Translations under genes and position numbers: made by a program
Notes under the pieces: model-generated
What the model was told of the DNA's origin: nothing
Databases searched by the model: none
What the model saw: the letters and a program-made list of their open reading frames with translations, nothing else
Assembly: GCF_024436035.1 (NCBI RefSeq)
Contig: NZ_JANFNG010000023.1
Location: 1-64,000, forward strand
From: Streptomyces humicola
GTDB taxonomy: Bacteria > Actinomycetota > Actinomycetes > Streptomycetales > Streptomycetaceae
DNA length: 64,000 nt
Direction of reading: 5' to 3'
Shown here: one piece after another, positions 17,499 through 26,434 of the stretch
How the letters are laid out: every line of letters starts with the position of its first letter
How positions within the stretch are numbered: the stretch's first letter is position 1

Positions 17499-17509
17499 CA
17501 GCGGCTCAG

Positions 17510-17899
17510 TCACAGCGCGCGCAGCCCGCTGATCACCTCGCGCAGAATGCTCTCGTCGGGCAGCTCCGCCGGGGGGACGGGCCGGGTGACGCGGACCAGA
17601 CCCGCGTCGAGCAGATCTCCGATGAGCACGCGCACCACGCCCACCGGCAGGTCGAGTTCCGCGGCGAGTTCCGCGACGGAGGACGGTTCGGCGAGACACT
17701 GCTCGACGATGGCGAGATGCTCGGGCGCCAGGGAGTGATCCATGGCGCCCGCGTCGTCCGGGTGTGCGTCGGCGATCACCAGCGCGATCAGATCGAGGCG
17801 GTCCTCTGCGGCGTGGCTCGTGCGACCGCGCGTCATGGCATACGGCCGCACCACCGGTCCCGCCGCGTCGTCGAACCACCGGTCCGCTTCGGAACTCAT
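17510..17899 (-). CDS. cvnC: DUF742 protein, conservon component C
   Basis: A 129-aa DUF742 protein. RPYAMTRGRT near the N-terminus and a winged-helix-like part (SVAELAAELDLPVGVVRVLIGDLLDAGLV) are typical. In conservons this component links the roadblock protein and GTPase below a membrane sensor. It is third in the unit after the sensor (18308-21016) and roadblock (17907-18311) genes. The usual fourth gene, the GTPase cvnD, does not follow; a convergent ligase gene does. Confidence 0.92.
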   Translation of the reverse strand: MSSEADRWFDDAAGPVVRPYAMTRGRTSHAAEDRLDLIALVIADAHPDDAGAMDHSLAPEHLAIVEQCLAEPSSVAELAAELDLPVGVVRVLIGDLLDAGLVRVTRPVPPAELPDESILREVISGLRAL

Positions 17900-17906
17900 G
17901 CGTCCA

Positions 17907-18311
17907 TTATCCCGTGGTGCGGGGAGCCGTTCCCAGGTGCGCTCCGACGCGCTTGACGAGCAGCGCCATCTCGTAGGCGATCAGGCCGACATCGGATTCC
18001 GCGTCCGCGAGCACGGCAAGGCAGCTGCCGTCCCCCGCCGCGGTGACGAAGAGGAACGCCTCGTCGAGCTCGACCATCGTCTGGCGGACCTGGCCGGCGT
18101 CGAAGTGGCGGCCGACGCCCTTGGCCAGGCTGTGGAACCCCGACGCGACGGCCGCCAGGTGTTCGGAGTCCTCCCGCGTCAGATCCTTGGACGCGCCCGT
18201 CGCCAGGCCGTCGCCGGAGAGCACAAGTGCCTTGCGGACACTGCCCACCCGGGCGACCAGGTCGTCCAGCAGCCAGTTCAGCTCGCCCGCAGTGCTCGAT
18301 GGTGCGGTCAT
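17907..18311 (-). CDS. cvnB: Roadblock/LC7 protein, conservon component B
   Basis: A 134-aa roadblock/LC7-fold protein (LNWLLDDLVARVGSVRKALVLSGDGL is the family start). In conservons it regulates the small GTPase. ATG 18311 has GGAGGGGG upstream and overlaps the stop of the sensor gene by 4 bp (ATGA), showing translational coupling. The DUF742 gene follows 7 bp later. Confidence 0.93.
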   Translation of the reverse strand: MTAPSSTAGELNWLLDDLVARVGSVRKALVLSGDGLATGASKDLTREDSEHLAAVASGFHSLAKGVGRHFDAGQVRQTMVELDEAFLFVTAAGDGSCLAVLADAESDVGLIAYEMALLVKRVGAHLGTAPRTTG

Positions 18312-21016
18312 CGACCGTCCCCCTCCGATGTCGTTCCCTGTTGTTGCTCTATGGGGCCTTGCTCGATGGAGCATTGCTCACCGGGACCGCCGTCGGGGCG
18401 GTCCGCGGTCCTGGTGTCGTCCGTCTCGGCACGGCCGCGCTGCCAGCCGCGCTGCAACGAGCTCATGCGCGCGCGGACTTCGTCGGCGTCCCGGTCGTGG
18501 GCGGGTGCCGGCGCGGTCGCCGGTTCTCCGGGGCCTTGCGGGGCTCCGTCGCGGCCGGGGTCCTCGCAGCGCAACTGCGGGGCCAGACTGGCCTGGCGGA
18601 CCCGGCGGGGCAATCCCTCGGATGTCTGATCCGAGGGAGAGGCCGCGGCTGCGCCTTCGGTACGGTGCCGGCGCGTGGTGTCCACCGTGCGGCCGCCGTC
18701 GGCGACCAGCACCGGGGTGCCGCGACGCCGGCGCGGGAGGGGCGCGGGCCCGTCGTCCGGCGGCGACGGCTGTGCCGGCCCGGCGTCGGGTGAGGCCTCG
18801 TCCGGGGCCTGCTGGTGCTGCTCGGCGAACTCGAACGGGCGTGGACGCGGCACGGGTTCGGGGTACGGTCCCGGCCGAGGTTCCCGCTCCCCCGCGCCCT
18901 GCGGGAGGGCCGGAAGGATCCCCCAGGCGCGGAATGCGTCATCGGGGTCGTTCTCTGCGGCGCCGACGAGGTCGCCGGGCGCCATCCGCATCGCGTCCGC
19001 TCCGGGTTCGCCGTCGGGGGCGTCAGCGGCGTCGCTCCCGTCGCCGACGAGCCGCTCGGCGGTGAGCCGTGCCAGCACCCCGGTTGCCGGCTGCTCGCCG
19101 GTGTCCGGCGGCTCCTGCCCGCCGCCGTCGGTGAGCAGCGCTGCGGGGACGAGCACGACGGCGGTGGTGCCGCCGTACGGGGAGTGGCGCAGCGAGACGC
19201 GTACGTCCTGGCGCTGGGCGAGGCGGCTGACGACGAAGAGGCCGAGCCGGTCGGTGTCGGAGAGTTCGAACTCCGGGGTTTCGGCGAGGCGCAGATTGGC
19301 GTCGAGCAGCGCGTCGGGCGTCATGCCGAGCCCCCGGTCGTCGATCTCGAGGACGAAGCCGTTGGCGACCCGCTGGCCGTGGACGTGCACGGTGGTGTGC
19401 GGGGGCGAGAACACGGTGGCGTTCTCGATGAGTTCGGCGAGGAGGTGGGTGAGGTCGGCGACGGCAGCACCCGATACCGACAGCCGCGGCAGCCGCCTGA
19501 CCTCCACCCGTTCGTAGTCCTCGACCTCGGCGACGGCGGCGCGTACGACGTCCATCAGGGGAATGGGTTTGCGCCACTGGCGGGAGGGTGCCGCGCCGGA
19601 GAGGATGACGAGGCCTTCGGCGTGGCGGCGCATGCGGGTGGTCATGTGGTCGAGGCGGAACAGATCGGCGAGTTCCTCACCCGCCTCCGTACGGCGCTCC
19701 ATGGCGTCGAGCAGGGTGAGCTGCCGGTGGAGCAGCACCTGGCTGCGGCGCGCGAGGTTGACGAAGACGTCGGAGACGCCCTTGCGCATGTCGGCCTGGC
19801 GCACTGCGGCCTCGACGGCCGCCCGTTGCAGAGTGTTGAGCGCCCGCCCGACCTGCCCGATCTCGTCGTCCGGGTACTCCAGGCGCGGCACTTCGGTCTC
19901 GACGTCGACGACGTCGCCGGCGGCGAGCCGGCGAATGACGCTGGGCAGCCGGGAGCCGGAAGCCTCCTGCGCCTCCCTGCGCAACGCGGACAGGTCGCGC
20001 GCGAGTGAGCGCCCGATGCGCAGCGAGATGACGACGGATGCGAGAACGGCGAGAAGTCCGGCGCCGCCGGCGATTCCCGCCGCGAGCACGATGTGTACGG
20101 CGAACGGTTCGACGCGCTTGTTGTAGTGGTCGTAGGCCTGGCGGTCGAGGTCCGACAGGTCGCCGAGGACGGAGGAGGCCGTGGACTGCCAGATGGCGGG
20201 GGTGACGGCGGTCGGCGCCCGGTCGGCGTCGGCGGTAATGATCTGCTCCTCGGCGTTGTGCAGTGCCAGGCCGGTGCCGCTCTTCCAGTACGTGTCGAAG
20301 AGCGCCGCGTCGGATGCGGGGAGCAGGTCGGGGTAGGTGGCGTAGATGGTGCGCTGTTCGGCGACGGCGTCGGAGAACTCCCGCTGTTCGGGGCGGCTCA
20401 TCCGGCCGGAGACCAGTGCGGCGGCGTACAGCGCGTCCTCGCGGGAGATCAGCTCGCGGGCGCGGTCGAGCTCGGTGAGTACGCGCGCCTGGCGGTCGAG
20501 GTCGACGCTCTGCAGCGGGTCGAGGCCGAGGAAGAAGGTGTAGTAAGGGTCGATCGCGTCGTTGTACGCAGTGAACGCGTCGGCGCGGGTGATCTGGTTC
20601 TCGTCGACCTGGCGGCGCAGCGTGTCGAGGTCGCCCGCCTGTTTGACGAGGACGTCGAGGCGCTGCAGGGAGGTGGCGTCCAGCTTGCTGCGGATGCTCC
20701 GGTCGGCGCTGTGGTCGCGCATCACGGTGACGGCCTGGTCGGTGTTCTGCTCCGCGGTGCGAAGATCGGGTCCGGCGTCGGCGCGGCGCGGGTCGGCGAG
20801 GTAGACCAGGGCGGCGAGGCGTTCCTTGGAGAGCGCTTCTGCGGTGTCCTCGACGGGATAGGCGATCTTGTCGGTCACCTGCTGGACGTCGAAGAGTCCG
20901 AAGACTCCGCGGCTGGTCATCCATGCCGCGAATGCCCAGATGGCGACGAGGGAGAACAACGGCACCAGCAGCAGCGCCACGATCTTCCGACGGATCGTCG
21001 TACCGCGAAAGCGCAT
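18308..21016 (-). CDS. cvnA: Conservon component A: NIT-HAMP sensor histidine kinase-like protein
   Basis: A 902-aa membrane sensor. One membrane helix lies at about residues 12-32 and a second near 305-330; between them is a helical extracellular nitrate/nitrite-sensing (NIT) type domain. A HAMP-like linker, a coiled dimerisation segment (DMRKGVSDVFVNLARRSQ) and a GHKL ATPase follow (N-box LAELIENATVFSPP, then DDRGLGM). The last ~230 residues are Pro/Asp-rich and probably disordered. GGGGAGG lies just before ATG 21016. It heads an A-B-C operon; no response regulator is nearby, as usual for conservons. Confidence 0.92.
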   Translation of the reverse strand: MRFRGTTIRRKIVALLLVPLFSLVAIWAFAAWMTSRGVFGLFDVQQVTDKIAYPVEDTAEALSKERLAALVYLADPRRADAGPDLRTAEQNTDQAVTVMRDHSADRSIRSKLDATSLQRLDVLVKQAGDLDTLRRQVDENQITRADAFTAYNDAIDPYYTFFLGLDPLQSVDLDRQARVLTELDRARELISREDALYAAALVSGRMSRPEQREFSDAVAEQRTIYATYPDLLPASDAALFDTYWKSGTGLALHNAEEQIITADADRAPTAVTPAIWQSTASSVLGDLSDLDRQAYDHYNKRVEPFAVHIVLAAGIAGGAGLLAVLASVVISLRIGRSLARDLSALRREAQEASGSRLPSVIRRLAAGDVVDVETEVPRLEYPDDEIGQVGRALNTLQRAAVEAAVRQADMRKGVSDVFVNLARRSQVLLHRQLTLLDAMERRTEAGEELADLFRLDHMTTRMRRHAEGLVILSGAAPSRQWRKPIPLMDVVRAAVAEVEDYERVEVRRLPRLSVSGAAVADLTHLLAELIENATVFSPPHTTVHVHGQRVANGFVLEIDDRGLGMTPDALLDANLRLAETPEFELSDTDRLGLFVVSRLAQRQDVRVSLRHSPYGGTTAVVLVPAALLTDGGGQEPPDTGEQPATGVLARLTAERLVGDGSDAADAPDGEPGADAMRMAPGDLVGAAENDPDDAFRAWGILPALPQGAGEREPRPGPYPEPVPRPRPFEFAEQHQQAPDEASPDAGPAQPSPPDDGPAPLPRRRRGTPVLVADGGRTVDTTRRHRTEGAAAASPSDQTSEGLPRRVRQASLAPQLRCEDPGRDGAPQGPGEPATAPAPAHDRDADEVRARMSSLQRGWQRGRAETDDTRTADRPDGGPGEQCSIEQGPIEQQQGTTSEGDGR

Positions 21017-21243
21017 GGCCTCCCCAACGTCGGCCCCGGGCAGGGCGATGGACCGTCAAACCGGCCGCGAGCCTACTACTGAGGGGCGACCAACTCGAAA
21101 GCGCTGTGACGAGAGCTGGCCGAAAAAATCCCGCCCGGCCGGGAACTCCGGCCACGGCCCAGCGTTACCTCCGTACGAGCGGGTGTGCGGAATACCCCGC
21201 CTCAAAGCGGGCAGTCAGTTGTAAGTCGGGCGTGCATGTCGGG

Positions 21244-21259
21244 CTACCGCCTGCGGTAG
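21244..21259. promoter_or_regulatory. Inverted repeat just upstream of the small membrane protein
   Basis: CTACCGC and GCGGTAG, perfect 7-bp arms with a 2-nt spacer, end about 13 nt before ATG 21273. This may be a small hairpin or operator affecting translation or transcription of the 21273 gene. Confidence 0.35.
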
Positions 21260-21272
21260 GGAGCGCAGCATC

Positions 21273-21695
21273 ATGGAGACCGGGTCGCGCAGATCGCGCC
21301 TGTTGTGGACTGAGGAGCCGGTCGGCCGGAGGCGCATGCCCGATCCCGTCCGCGCCTCGGCGGTCCGCGCGGGCCTGCTCGTGTCGACGACCATGATCGA
21401 GGCGATGGTCGCCGTCCTCGGCACTCTCGCACACACATGGATTGCGCCACCGGCGGCACTGTGCACGGTCGTCAGCACGGTGGTCACCACCTGGGCCGTG
21501 CTGGATGTGTGGATCACCCGGCAGGTGTGGAACCAGCGCAATGGCGTGGTCTCCGGCCCGAGCAGCGCGGCGCGTGCGCTGCGGCGGGAGCGGCGCCGTG
21601 CACGCAAGGCCCGACGTGCCGAGGCCCGACTTGCCCGGCGGGTTCGCCGGCCGCCCGATGTGCTGCCGGGGCCGGACGTGCTCTCCGGGACCTGA
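21273..21695 (+). CDS. Small conserved membrane protein
   Basis: A 140-aa protein with two predicted membrane helices (about residues 32-52 and 57-80) and a very basic C-terminal tail (many Arg, RRERRRARKARRAEAR). I recognise no enzymatic domain. ATG 21273 has GGAG 9 nt upstream. It diverges from the conservon sensor gene and converges on the large SMC-like gene, ending 23 bp from that gene's stop. A membrane anchor for a neighbouring complex is possible but not shown. Confidence 0.65.
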   Translation: METGSRRSRLLWTEEPVGRRRMPDPVRASAVRAGLLVSTTMIEAMVAVLGTLAHTWIAPPAALCTVVSTVVTTWAVLDVWITRQVWNQRNGVVSGPSSAARALRRERRRARKARRAEARLARRVRRPPDVLPGPDVLSGT

Positions 21696-21717
21696 ACCCG
21701 CCGTCACTCCCCCGTGG

Positions 21718-24700
21718 TCATCCCGCCTGCTCGGCCGGGCGCCGGAACATCCTGGTGGCGGTGATCTCGCCATGCACCGGCTCGCTGTCCGGATCCTGTT
21801 GGGGCAGCCCCGGCCGCAGGTGCTCCTCGACGCTGATGTACTTCAGCCCTGCCCGCAGATCCGCGTCGTTGCGCAGCCGTACCACCAGCGGGAACTCCGC
21901 GAGCGCGGTGGTGTCGAACAGGCCCGTTGTGTAGATCAGCTGGACGCCGAGCGCGTCCGCGACGGCGCGCTGCAGCTCCAGCAGATAGGTCGCGTTGGCC
22001 CGGCCGATCGGGTTGTCGAGGAAGAGGGTGCCCGCGTGCTTCTGGCGGTCCCGGCCGCTGTCGTTGCTGCGCAGCGCCGCCATCGTGCAGTACAGCGCGA
22101 TTGCCGCGGTGAGCAGCTGCCCTCCGGAGAAGACGTCCCCCATCTGCCCGACCGGTACCCGCTCTGCGCGCAGTACGGCATCGGGCTTGAGGATTTCGAC
22201 GCTGACCCCGCGTGGCTCCAGGGCCGCCTGCACCCCGCGCAGCAGCAGCGTCATGCCGTCGCGGCGCAGGTCGGAGTTCTTTCGGACGGCCGCGCGCGTC
22301 GCCTCGTCGATGACCTCCCCCAGGCGTCCGCTCAGCACCGCGTGGTCCGGATCGTCGAAGCGGATGCGCAGGAACTCCTGGCCCGACCACTCGCCCAGGC
22401 CCTCCGGCAGCCGCGAGAGCCGCTGCGCCGAACGCAGCGTGGCGAGCGCCGCCTCGACCAGGCCGCGCAGCCGGTCGACGATGGAGTCCCGGTTGCGCTC
22501 CAACTGCTCCAGCTCGTCGGAGAGTACGCGAAGGCGTGGTGCGAACGCGGCGGCCCAGGCGGCGGCGTGCTCGGACAGGGACGCGGCGGGCAGTTCGCGG
22601 ATCTGCTGCCGGGCGGGGGTACGGACCTGCTCGAAGCAGGTGGCGTTGGCGTGGCGCACGAGCTGGTCGGCCGCCTCGCGCAGCTGCGACTCGGCCGACG
22701 ACAGGTCGGCCGCGCAGCCGCGCAGCGAACGCCGTGCCTCCGCGGCCGCGTGGCGCGCCTCCTCCAGGCTCCCTGGGTACGGATCGGGTTCGTCGTCCGC
22801 CGCGGCGTCGTGCGCTGTGTCACGCAGCAGGTCGCGCAGGAGCGCGGTGAGCTCGTCGAAGCCGCTCGCCGCGTCCTCGGCGGCCCGGTGGGCGCGCTGC
22901 AGTTCGGTGAGGCGGTCGCGTGCCGTCGCCAACGCGTCGGTGTGCTCGGCGAGTTCCGCGGTCACGGTGCGCAGAAGTGTCTGCGCCTGTCCGGCGCCGT
23001 CGGGGACAAGCTCCTCGGGCAGTTCGGTGTGGGTGTCGCCGTCGGCCGGGGCGAGGCGCTCCGCCTCGCCCCGCAGTCTGCCGAGCTGCTCACTGGCGGC
23101 CGCTGCCCGCGACTCGATGCGCTGTACGAGTGCCTCGGCGCGGGCGGCCGCCGCCTGACGTGAGGGGCCGTCGGCGCCGTCGGGGCCTTCGAGCAACTGG
23201 GCGGCGCGGGTACGGACCTTGTTGGTGAGGCGGTCCAACTCGGCAAGTGCGGCGCTCTCGTCGCTCTCCGCCCGCGCCTGCTCGGCTCGCAGGTCGGCGC
23301 CGACGCCCACCTTCTCGTACACCTGGGACGCGGCGCGGTAGGCCTCGCGCAGCGCGGGCAGAGAGGCGCCCGGGGCGGGGCCCGTGTCATCCACTGCGGC
23401 CGCCTCGGCATCGGCGCCGGCGATCTCGGCGCGCTCGGCGCGCAGCGCGCGCACGGTACGGCGCGCGTCGTCGGCTGCGCGCTGAGCGGCCCGGCGGTCC
23501 TCGTCCGCGGAGCGGGCCCTGGCGATCCAGGACTCGGCGCGTTCCTCGGCCTCGGCTGCCTCCTCGGCGAGCTCGCGCATGCGTCGCTGCCATGCGGCGC
23601 GTTCACGCAGCCGGAAGGCGAGCCCCGCGAGGGCGTCGGCGCGGCGGCGGGCTCGCTGCGCCGCCTCCTGGCGCTGGTCGCGCACGCGGGACGCCTCGTC
23701 CGCGGCCCGGTCCGCCTCCCCGCGCCGGGCCCGGGCCTCGGCCAGTTGCTGCTGGGCGCCGGCGGCCGCGGCCCGCGCCGATTCGACGGCGGCGGCGAGT
23801 TCCGCCAGACGCCCGGCCGGGCAGGAGGCGCGCCATGAGCCGAGGCGGGCCGCCAGCTCCCGGTCGTGGCCGAGGCGTGCGGCGAGGGCCCTGATCTCCT
23901 CCTCGCGGGCGGTGGCGCGGGCCCGCAACGACTGGCGCTCACCGTCGGCGGCCTGCTCGTCGTGCATGGCCGGGTTCGGCGGTACGAGGAAGACGTCGTC
24001 GGCGGCGGCCGTTGCCGTGGGCGGCGCCAGCAGTGCGGCAGCGGTGCCGACGGCGACGGTGGAACGCGGCAGCAGCGCCGCCTCGGCGAGGACGTCGCGG
24101 GCGCGCTGGTAGGTGCCGGGATCGGTGACCACGACGCCGTCGACGAGTTCGGGGCGGGCGGCGAGCACGGCCGCGTGGTCGGCGGGGTCGACGGCCTGCG
24201 CGAGATAACGCCAGCCGGGGAGTGCGGGCACGCCGTGCTCGCCGAGGTATTCGACGGTCGCCAGCACGTCGGGGCCGGGCGGCAGCAACCCACCGTCACC
24301 GAGCGCGGCGAGGATCCGCGCGTCCTCCGCGGCCGAGGTCCGCAGCTCGAACAGCTGGCGTTCGGCGCGTGCGACGCAGTCGCCGAGCAGCTCGGTCAGG
24401 GTCTCGGCATTGCGGTCCAACTCGGCGACGGTGAGCTGTCCTTCGGGTGCGGAGCCCGCGCGCGGCGCCGGGACCGATGCCGCTGTGCCGTCGGCTGCGG
24501 CCGGCGGCAGGCCGATGAGTTCGGCGAGACGGTCGTCGGCCGCCAGGGCCTCGGCTGCCCGGCGCTCCGCCGCGTACCCGGTCTCCGCGGCCTGAAGGGC
24601 GTCCGTGGCACGGGCCGCAGCGAGAGCGGCGCGGCCCTCGGCGTCCGCGGCGTCGCGGGAGCGTTCCGCGGCCGCCGCGGCGGCGTCCCGCGCGCTCTCC

Positions 24701-26346
24701 CATTCCGCGACCGCCGCCTTCTCCGCGTCGCTCGCGTCGAGCGCCGCCCGCGCCGGGTCGGCGTCGGGGGCCGCGTCGTCGAGCCATCCGGCGCCAACCG
24801 CCTCCGCCGTCTCCTGTTCGACCTCGGCAAGCCGCTGCTGCAGATGGCCGGCCTCGCTGCGGGCGCGCTGCGCCGCCGTGGCGGCCGATGTCGCGTCGCG
24901 GTGCGCGCTGTCGGACTCGCCTTGCAGGGCGACCGACCGCTCCTCTTCGGCGTCCGCCTGGCGTTCGGCGCTCTCGGCCGCCGCGTGCAGGGCCCGTACG
25001 AGGTCGGCGGCGGCCTTGGCCCGCGCGGCGAGGGCAGGTGCGGCGTCGCGTTCCGCCTCGCGGATGGCGGCGGCGACCCTGGCGGAGCGGTCGGCGGCGG
25101 CGCGGTGGCGCAGTACGGTCTCGGCCGCCTGCCATGCGGCGTGCAGCGTCCGCGCCTCGGCGAGCTCCCGGCGCAGGCCGGCCGTGTCCTTCTCTGCGGC
25201 GGCGAGGCTCAACGACGCGTGGCGGTAGGCGAGTTCGGCGCTGATACGCGCGGTGCGGCCGCGTGCCGCATCGGCGTCGGTGACCGACTGCGCGGCGTCG
25301 CTGACGCGCCGGTCGAGCTCGGCGGCGCGGGCGCGTTCGGTGGCGGCGCGGGCGGAGAGCCGTCGGGCCAGTTCGCGGGTGCGGCGCTCGCTCTGCGCGT
25401 GCACGGCGCGTGCGCTGTCGCGGCGCTCGGTGTGGTCGGCGATCCCTTCCAGGTGTTCCAGGGAGCCCGCGGTGAAGTCGCGCTCGGCGGTCAGCTCCGC
25501 GCGGCGTCCCAGCTTGTGGGCGAAGCCGTGGACGAGGTCGGCGAGGCCGTCGGTGTCACGCGTGTCGGTGACCGCGCGCAGCAGCAGGTCGGTGAAGTCG
25601 GAGTCCTTCTTGACCGAGAACAGGCCGGCCGCCTCGCCCTCGTCGGCGTTCATCTCGCGCTGGTAGCGGAAGAGTTCGGGATCGAGGCCGAGGTCGCCGA
25701 GGTGCTCGTTCCAGCGGTCGTGGATCTCCTCCCACACCACGTCCAGGTGGGGGTAGGCCTTTCCGGCTTCGATGAGGGCGTCGCGGAAGCCCTTCATGGT
25801 GCGGCGGCGCCCCCGCGCTGCCGAGATGCCTTCCGCGGCGGGCCGTACGGACGCGGACTCGGCGACGGGCAGCGAGTCAAGGCAGAGACCCGGGCCGGGG
25901 CGGAAGGAGTACCAGGCCTCGGCGAACTTCCGTGGGTCGGAGGAGACCTGACGGCCGCGCCATTCACTCACCTTGCCGACGACGACGAGTTCGCCGGTGA
26001 CGGTGTGCTGCCACTCCAGTGCCACATGCCCGCAGTCCTCGGCGAGCAGGAACTTGCGCAGCACGCCGGAGCTCGCGCCGCCCAAGGTGTTGCGGTGGCC
26101 CGGCAGCATCACCGAAAAGATCAGCTTGAGCAGCACGGACTTGCCGCCGCCGTTCTCCAGGAAGAGCACTCCGGCCGGTGCGGGGCGGCGCGGCGGGCCC
26201 ACCGGCTCGTCCTCAAAGAACTCGCCCTGCGCGGGGGCGGGCTGCGGGACCGGGTCGCCGACGCCTCGCAGGTCCAGGACGGTGTCGGCATAGCGCGCGC
26301 CGGCCGGTCCGATGGAGTAGAGGCGGACCCGGGACAGCTCGTACAT
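21718..26346 (-). CDS. SMC/MukB/JetC-like coiled-coil ATPase (1542 aa)
   Basis: A very large ATPase with split ABC halves joined by coiled coils. The N-terminal Walker A is ENGGGKSVL (residues ~64-72). Long Ala/Glu/Arg-rich coiled coils run from about 280 to 1300, broken near 600-760 by a non-coiled, hinge-like region. The C-terminal half has ABC signature FSGGQLLTAA and Walker B GTLFLDNPIG. The residue after the Walker B Asp is Asn where SMC proteins have the catalytic Glu. Layout and partners fit MukB/MksB/JetC. It is third in an operon with the genes at 26435-27406 and 27403-28935. ATG 26346 has only a weak GAGAG upstream. Confidence 0.85.
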   Translation of the reverse strand: MYELSRVRLYSIGPAGARYADTVLDLRGVGDPVPQPAPAQGEFFEDEPVGPPRRPAPAGVLFLENGGGKSVLLKLIFSVMLPGHRNTLGGASSGVLRKFLLAEDCGHVALEWQHTVTGELVVVGKVSEWRGRQVSSDPRKFAEAWYSFRPGPGLCLDSLPVAESASVRPAAEGISAARGRRRTMKGFRDALIEAGKAYPHLDVVWEEIHDRWNEHLGDLGLDPELFRYQREMNADEGEAAGLFSVKKDSDFTDLLLRAVTDTRDTDGLADLVHGFAHKLGRRAELTAERDFTAGSLEHLEGIADHTERRDSARAVHAQSERRTRELARRLSARAATERARAAELDRRVSDAAQSVTDADAARGRTARISAELAYRHASLSLAAAEKDTAGLRRELAEARTLHAAWQAAETVLRHRAAADRSARVAAAIREAERDAAPALAARAKAAADLVRALHAAAESAERQADAEEERSVALQGESDSAHRDATSAATAAQRARSEAGHLQQRLAEVEQETAEAVGAGWLDDAAPDADPARAALDASDAEKAAVAEWESARDAAAAAAERSRDAADAEGRAALAAARATDALQAAETGYAAERRAAEALAADDRLAELIGLPPAAADGTAASVPAPRAGSAPEGQLTVAELDRNAETLTELLGDCVARAERQLFELRTSAAEDARILAALGDGGLLPPGPDVLATVEYLGEHGVPALPGWRYLAQAVDPADHAAVLAARPELVDGVVVTDPGTYQRARDVLAEAALLPRSTVAVGTAAALLAPPTATAAADDVFLVPPNPAMHDEQAADGERQSLRARATAREEEIRALAARLGHDRELAARLGSWRASCPAGRLAELAAAVESARAAAAGAQQQLAEARARRGEADRAADEASRVRDQRQEAAQRARRRADALAGLAFRLRERAAWQRRMRELAEEAAEAEERAESWIARARSADEDRRAAQRAADDARRTVRALRAERAEIAGADAEAAAVDDTGPAPGASLPALREAYRAASQVYEKVGVGADLRAEQARAESDESAALAELDRLTNKVRTRAAQLLEGPDGADGPSRQAAAARAEALVQRIESRAAAASEQLGRLRGEAERLAPADGDTHTELPEELVPDGAGQAQTLLRTVTAELAEHTDALATARDRLTELQRAHRAAEDAASGFDELTALLRDLLRDTAHDAAADDEPDPYPGSLEEARHAAAEARRSLRGCAADLSSAESQLREAADQLVRHANATCFEQVRTPARQQIRELPAASLSEHAAAWAAAFAPRLRVLSDELEQLERNRDSIVDRLRGLVEAALATLRSAQRLSRLPEGLGEWSGQEFLRIRFDDPDHAVLSGRLGEVIDEATRAAVRKNSDLRRDGMTLLLRGVQAALEPRGVSVEILKPDAVLRAERVPVGQMGDVFSGGQLLTAAIALYCTMAALRSNDSGRDRQKHAGTLFLDNPIGRANATYLLELQRAVADALGVQLIYTTGLFDTTALAEFPLVVRLRNDADLRAGLKYISVEEHLRPGLPQQDPDSEPVHGEITATRMFRRPAEQAG

Positions 26347-26360
26347 GGCGGACGACTCTC

Positions 26361-26420
26361 GTTTGTCTTCTTGTGTGTGGTGTTGTCTGTTATGTCTTGT
26401 CTGTTGTGTCTTGTCTGTGG
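26361..26420 (-). repeat. AC-rich leader with 14-bp tandem repeats before the SMC-like gene
   Basis: On the minus strand the 88-bp gap between the second and third SMC-operon genes is almost free of G-C clusters. It contains ACAGACAAGACACA, ACAGACAAGACATA and ACAGACAACACCAC head to tail. This base composition is unlike the surrounding DNA. It would give an unstructured mRNA leader in front of a gene with a weak Shine-Dalgarno. Confidence 0.75.
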
Positions 26421-26434
26421 TGTCGGCGTGGTGT

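Noticed and set aside
21273-21695. JetD/MksG-type nuclease completing a Wadjet system
   Set aside because: The only gene at that end is a two-helix membrane protein on the other strand, without toprim motifs.
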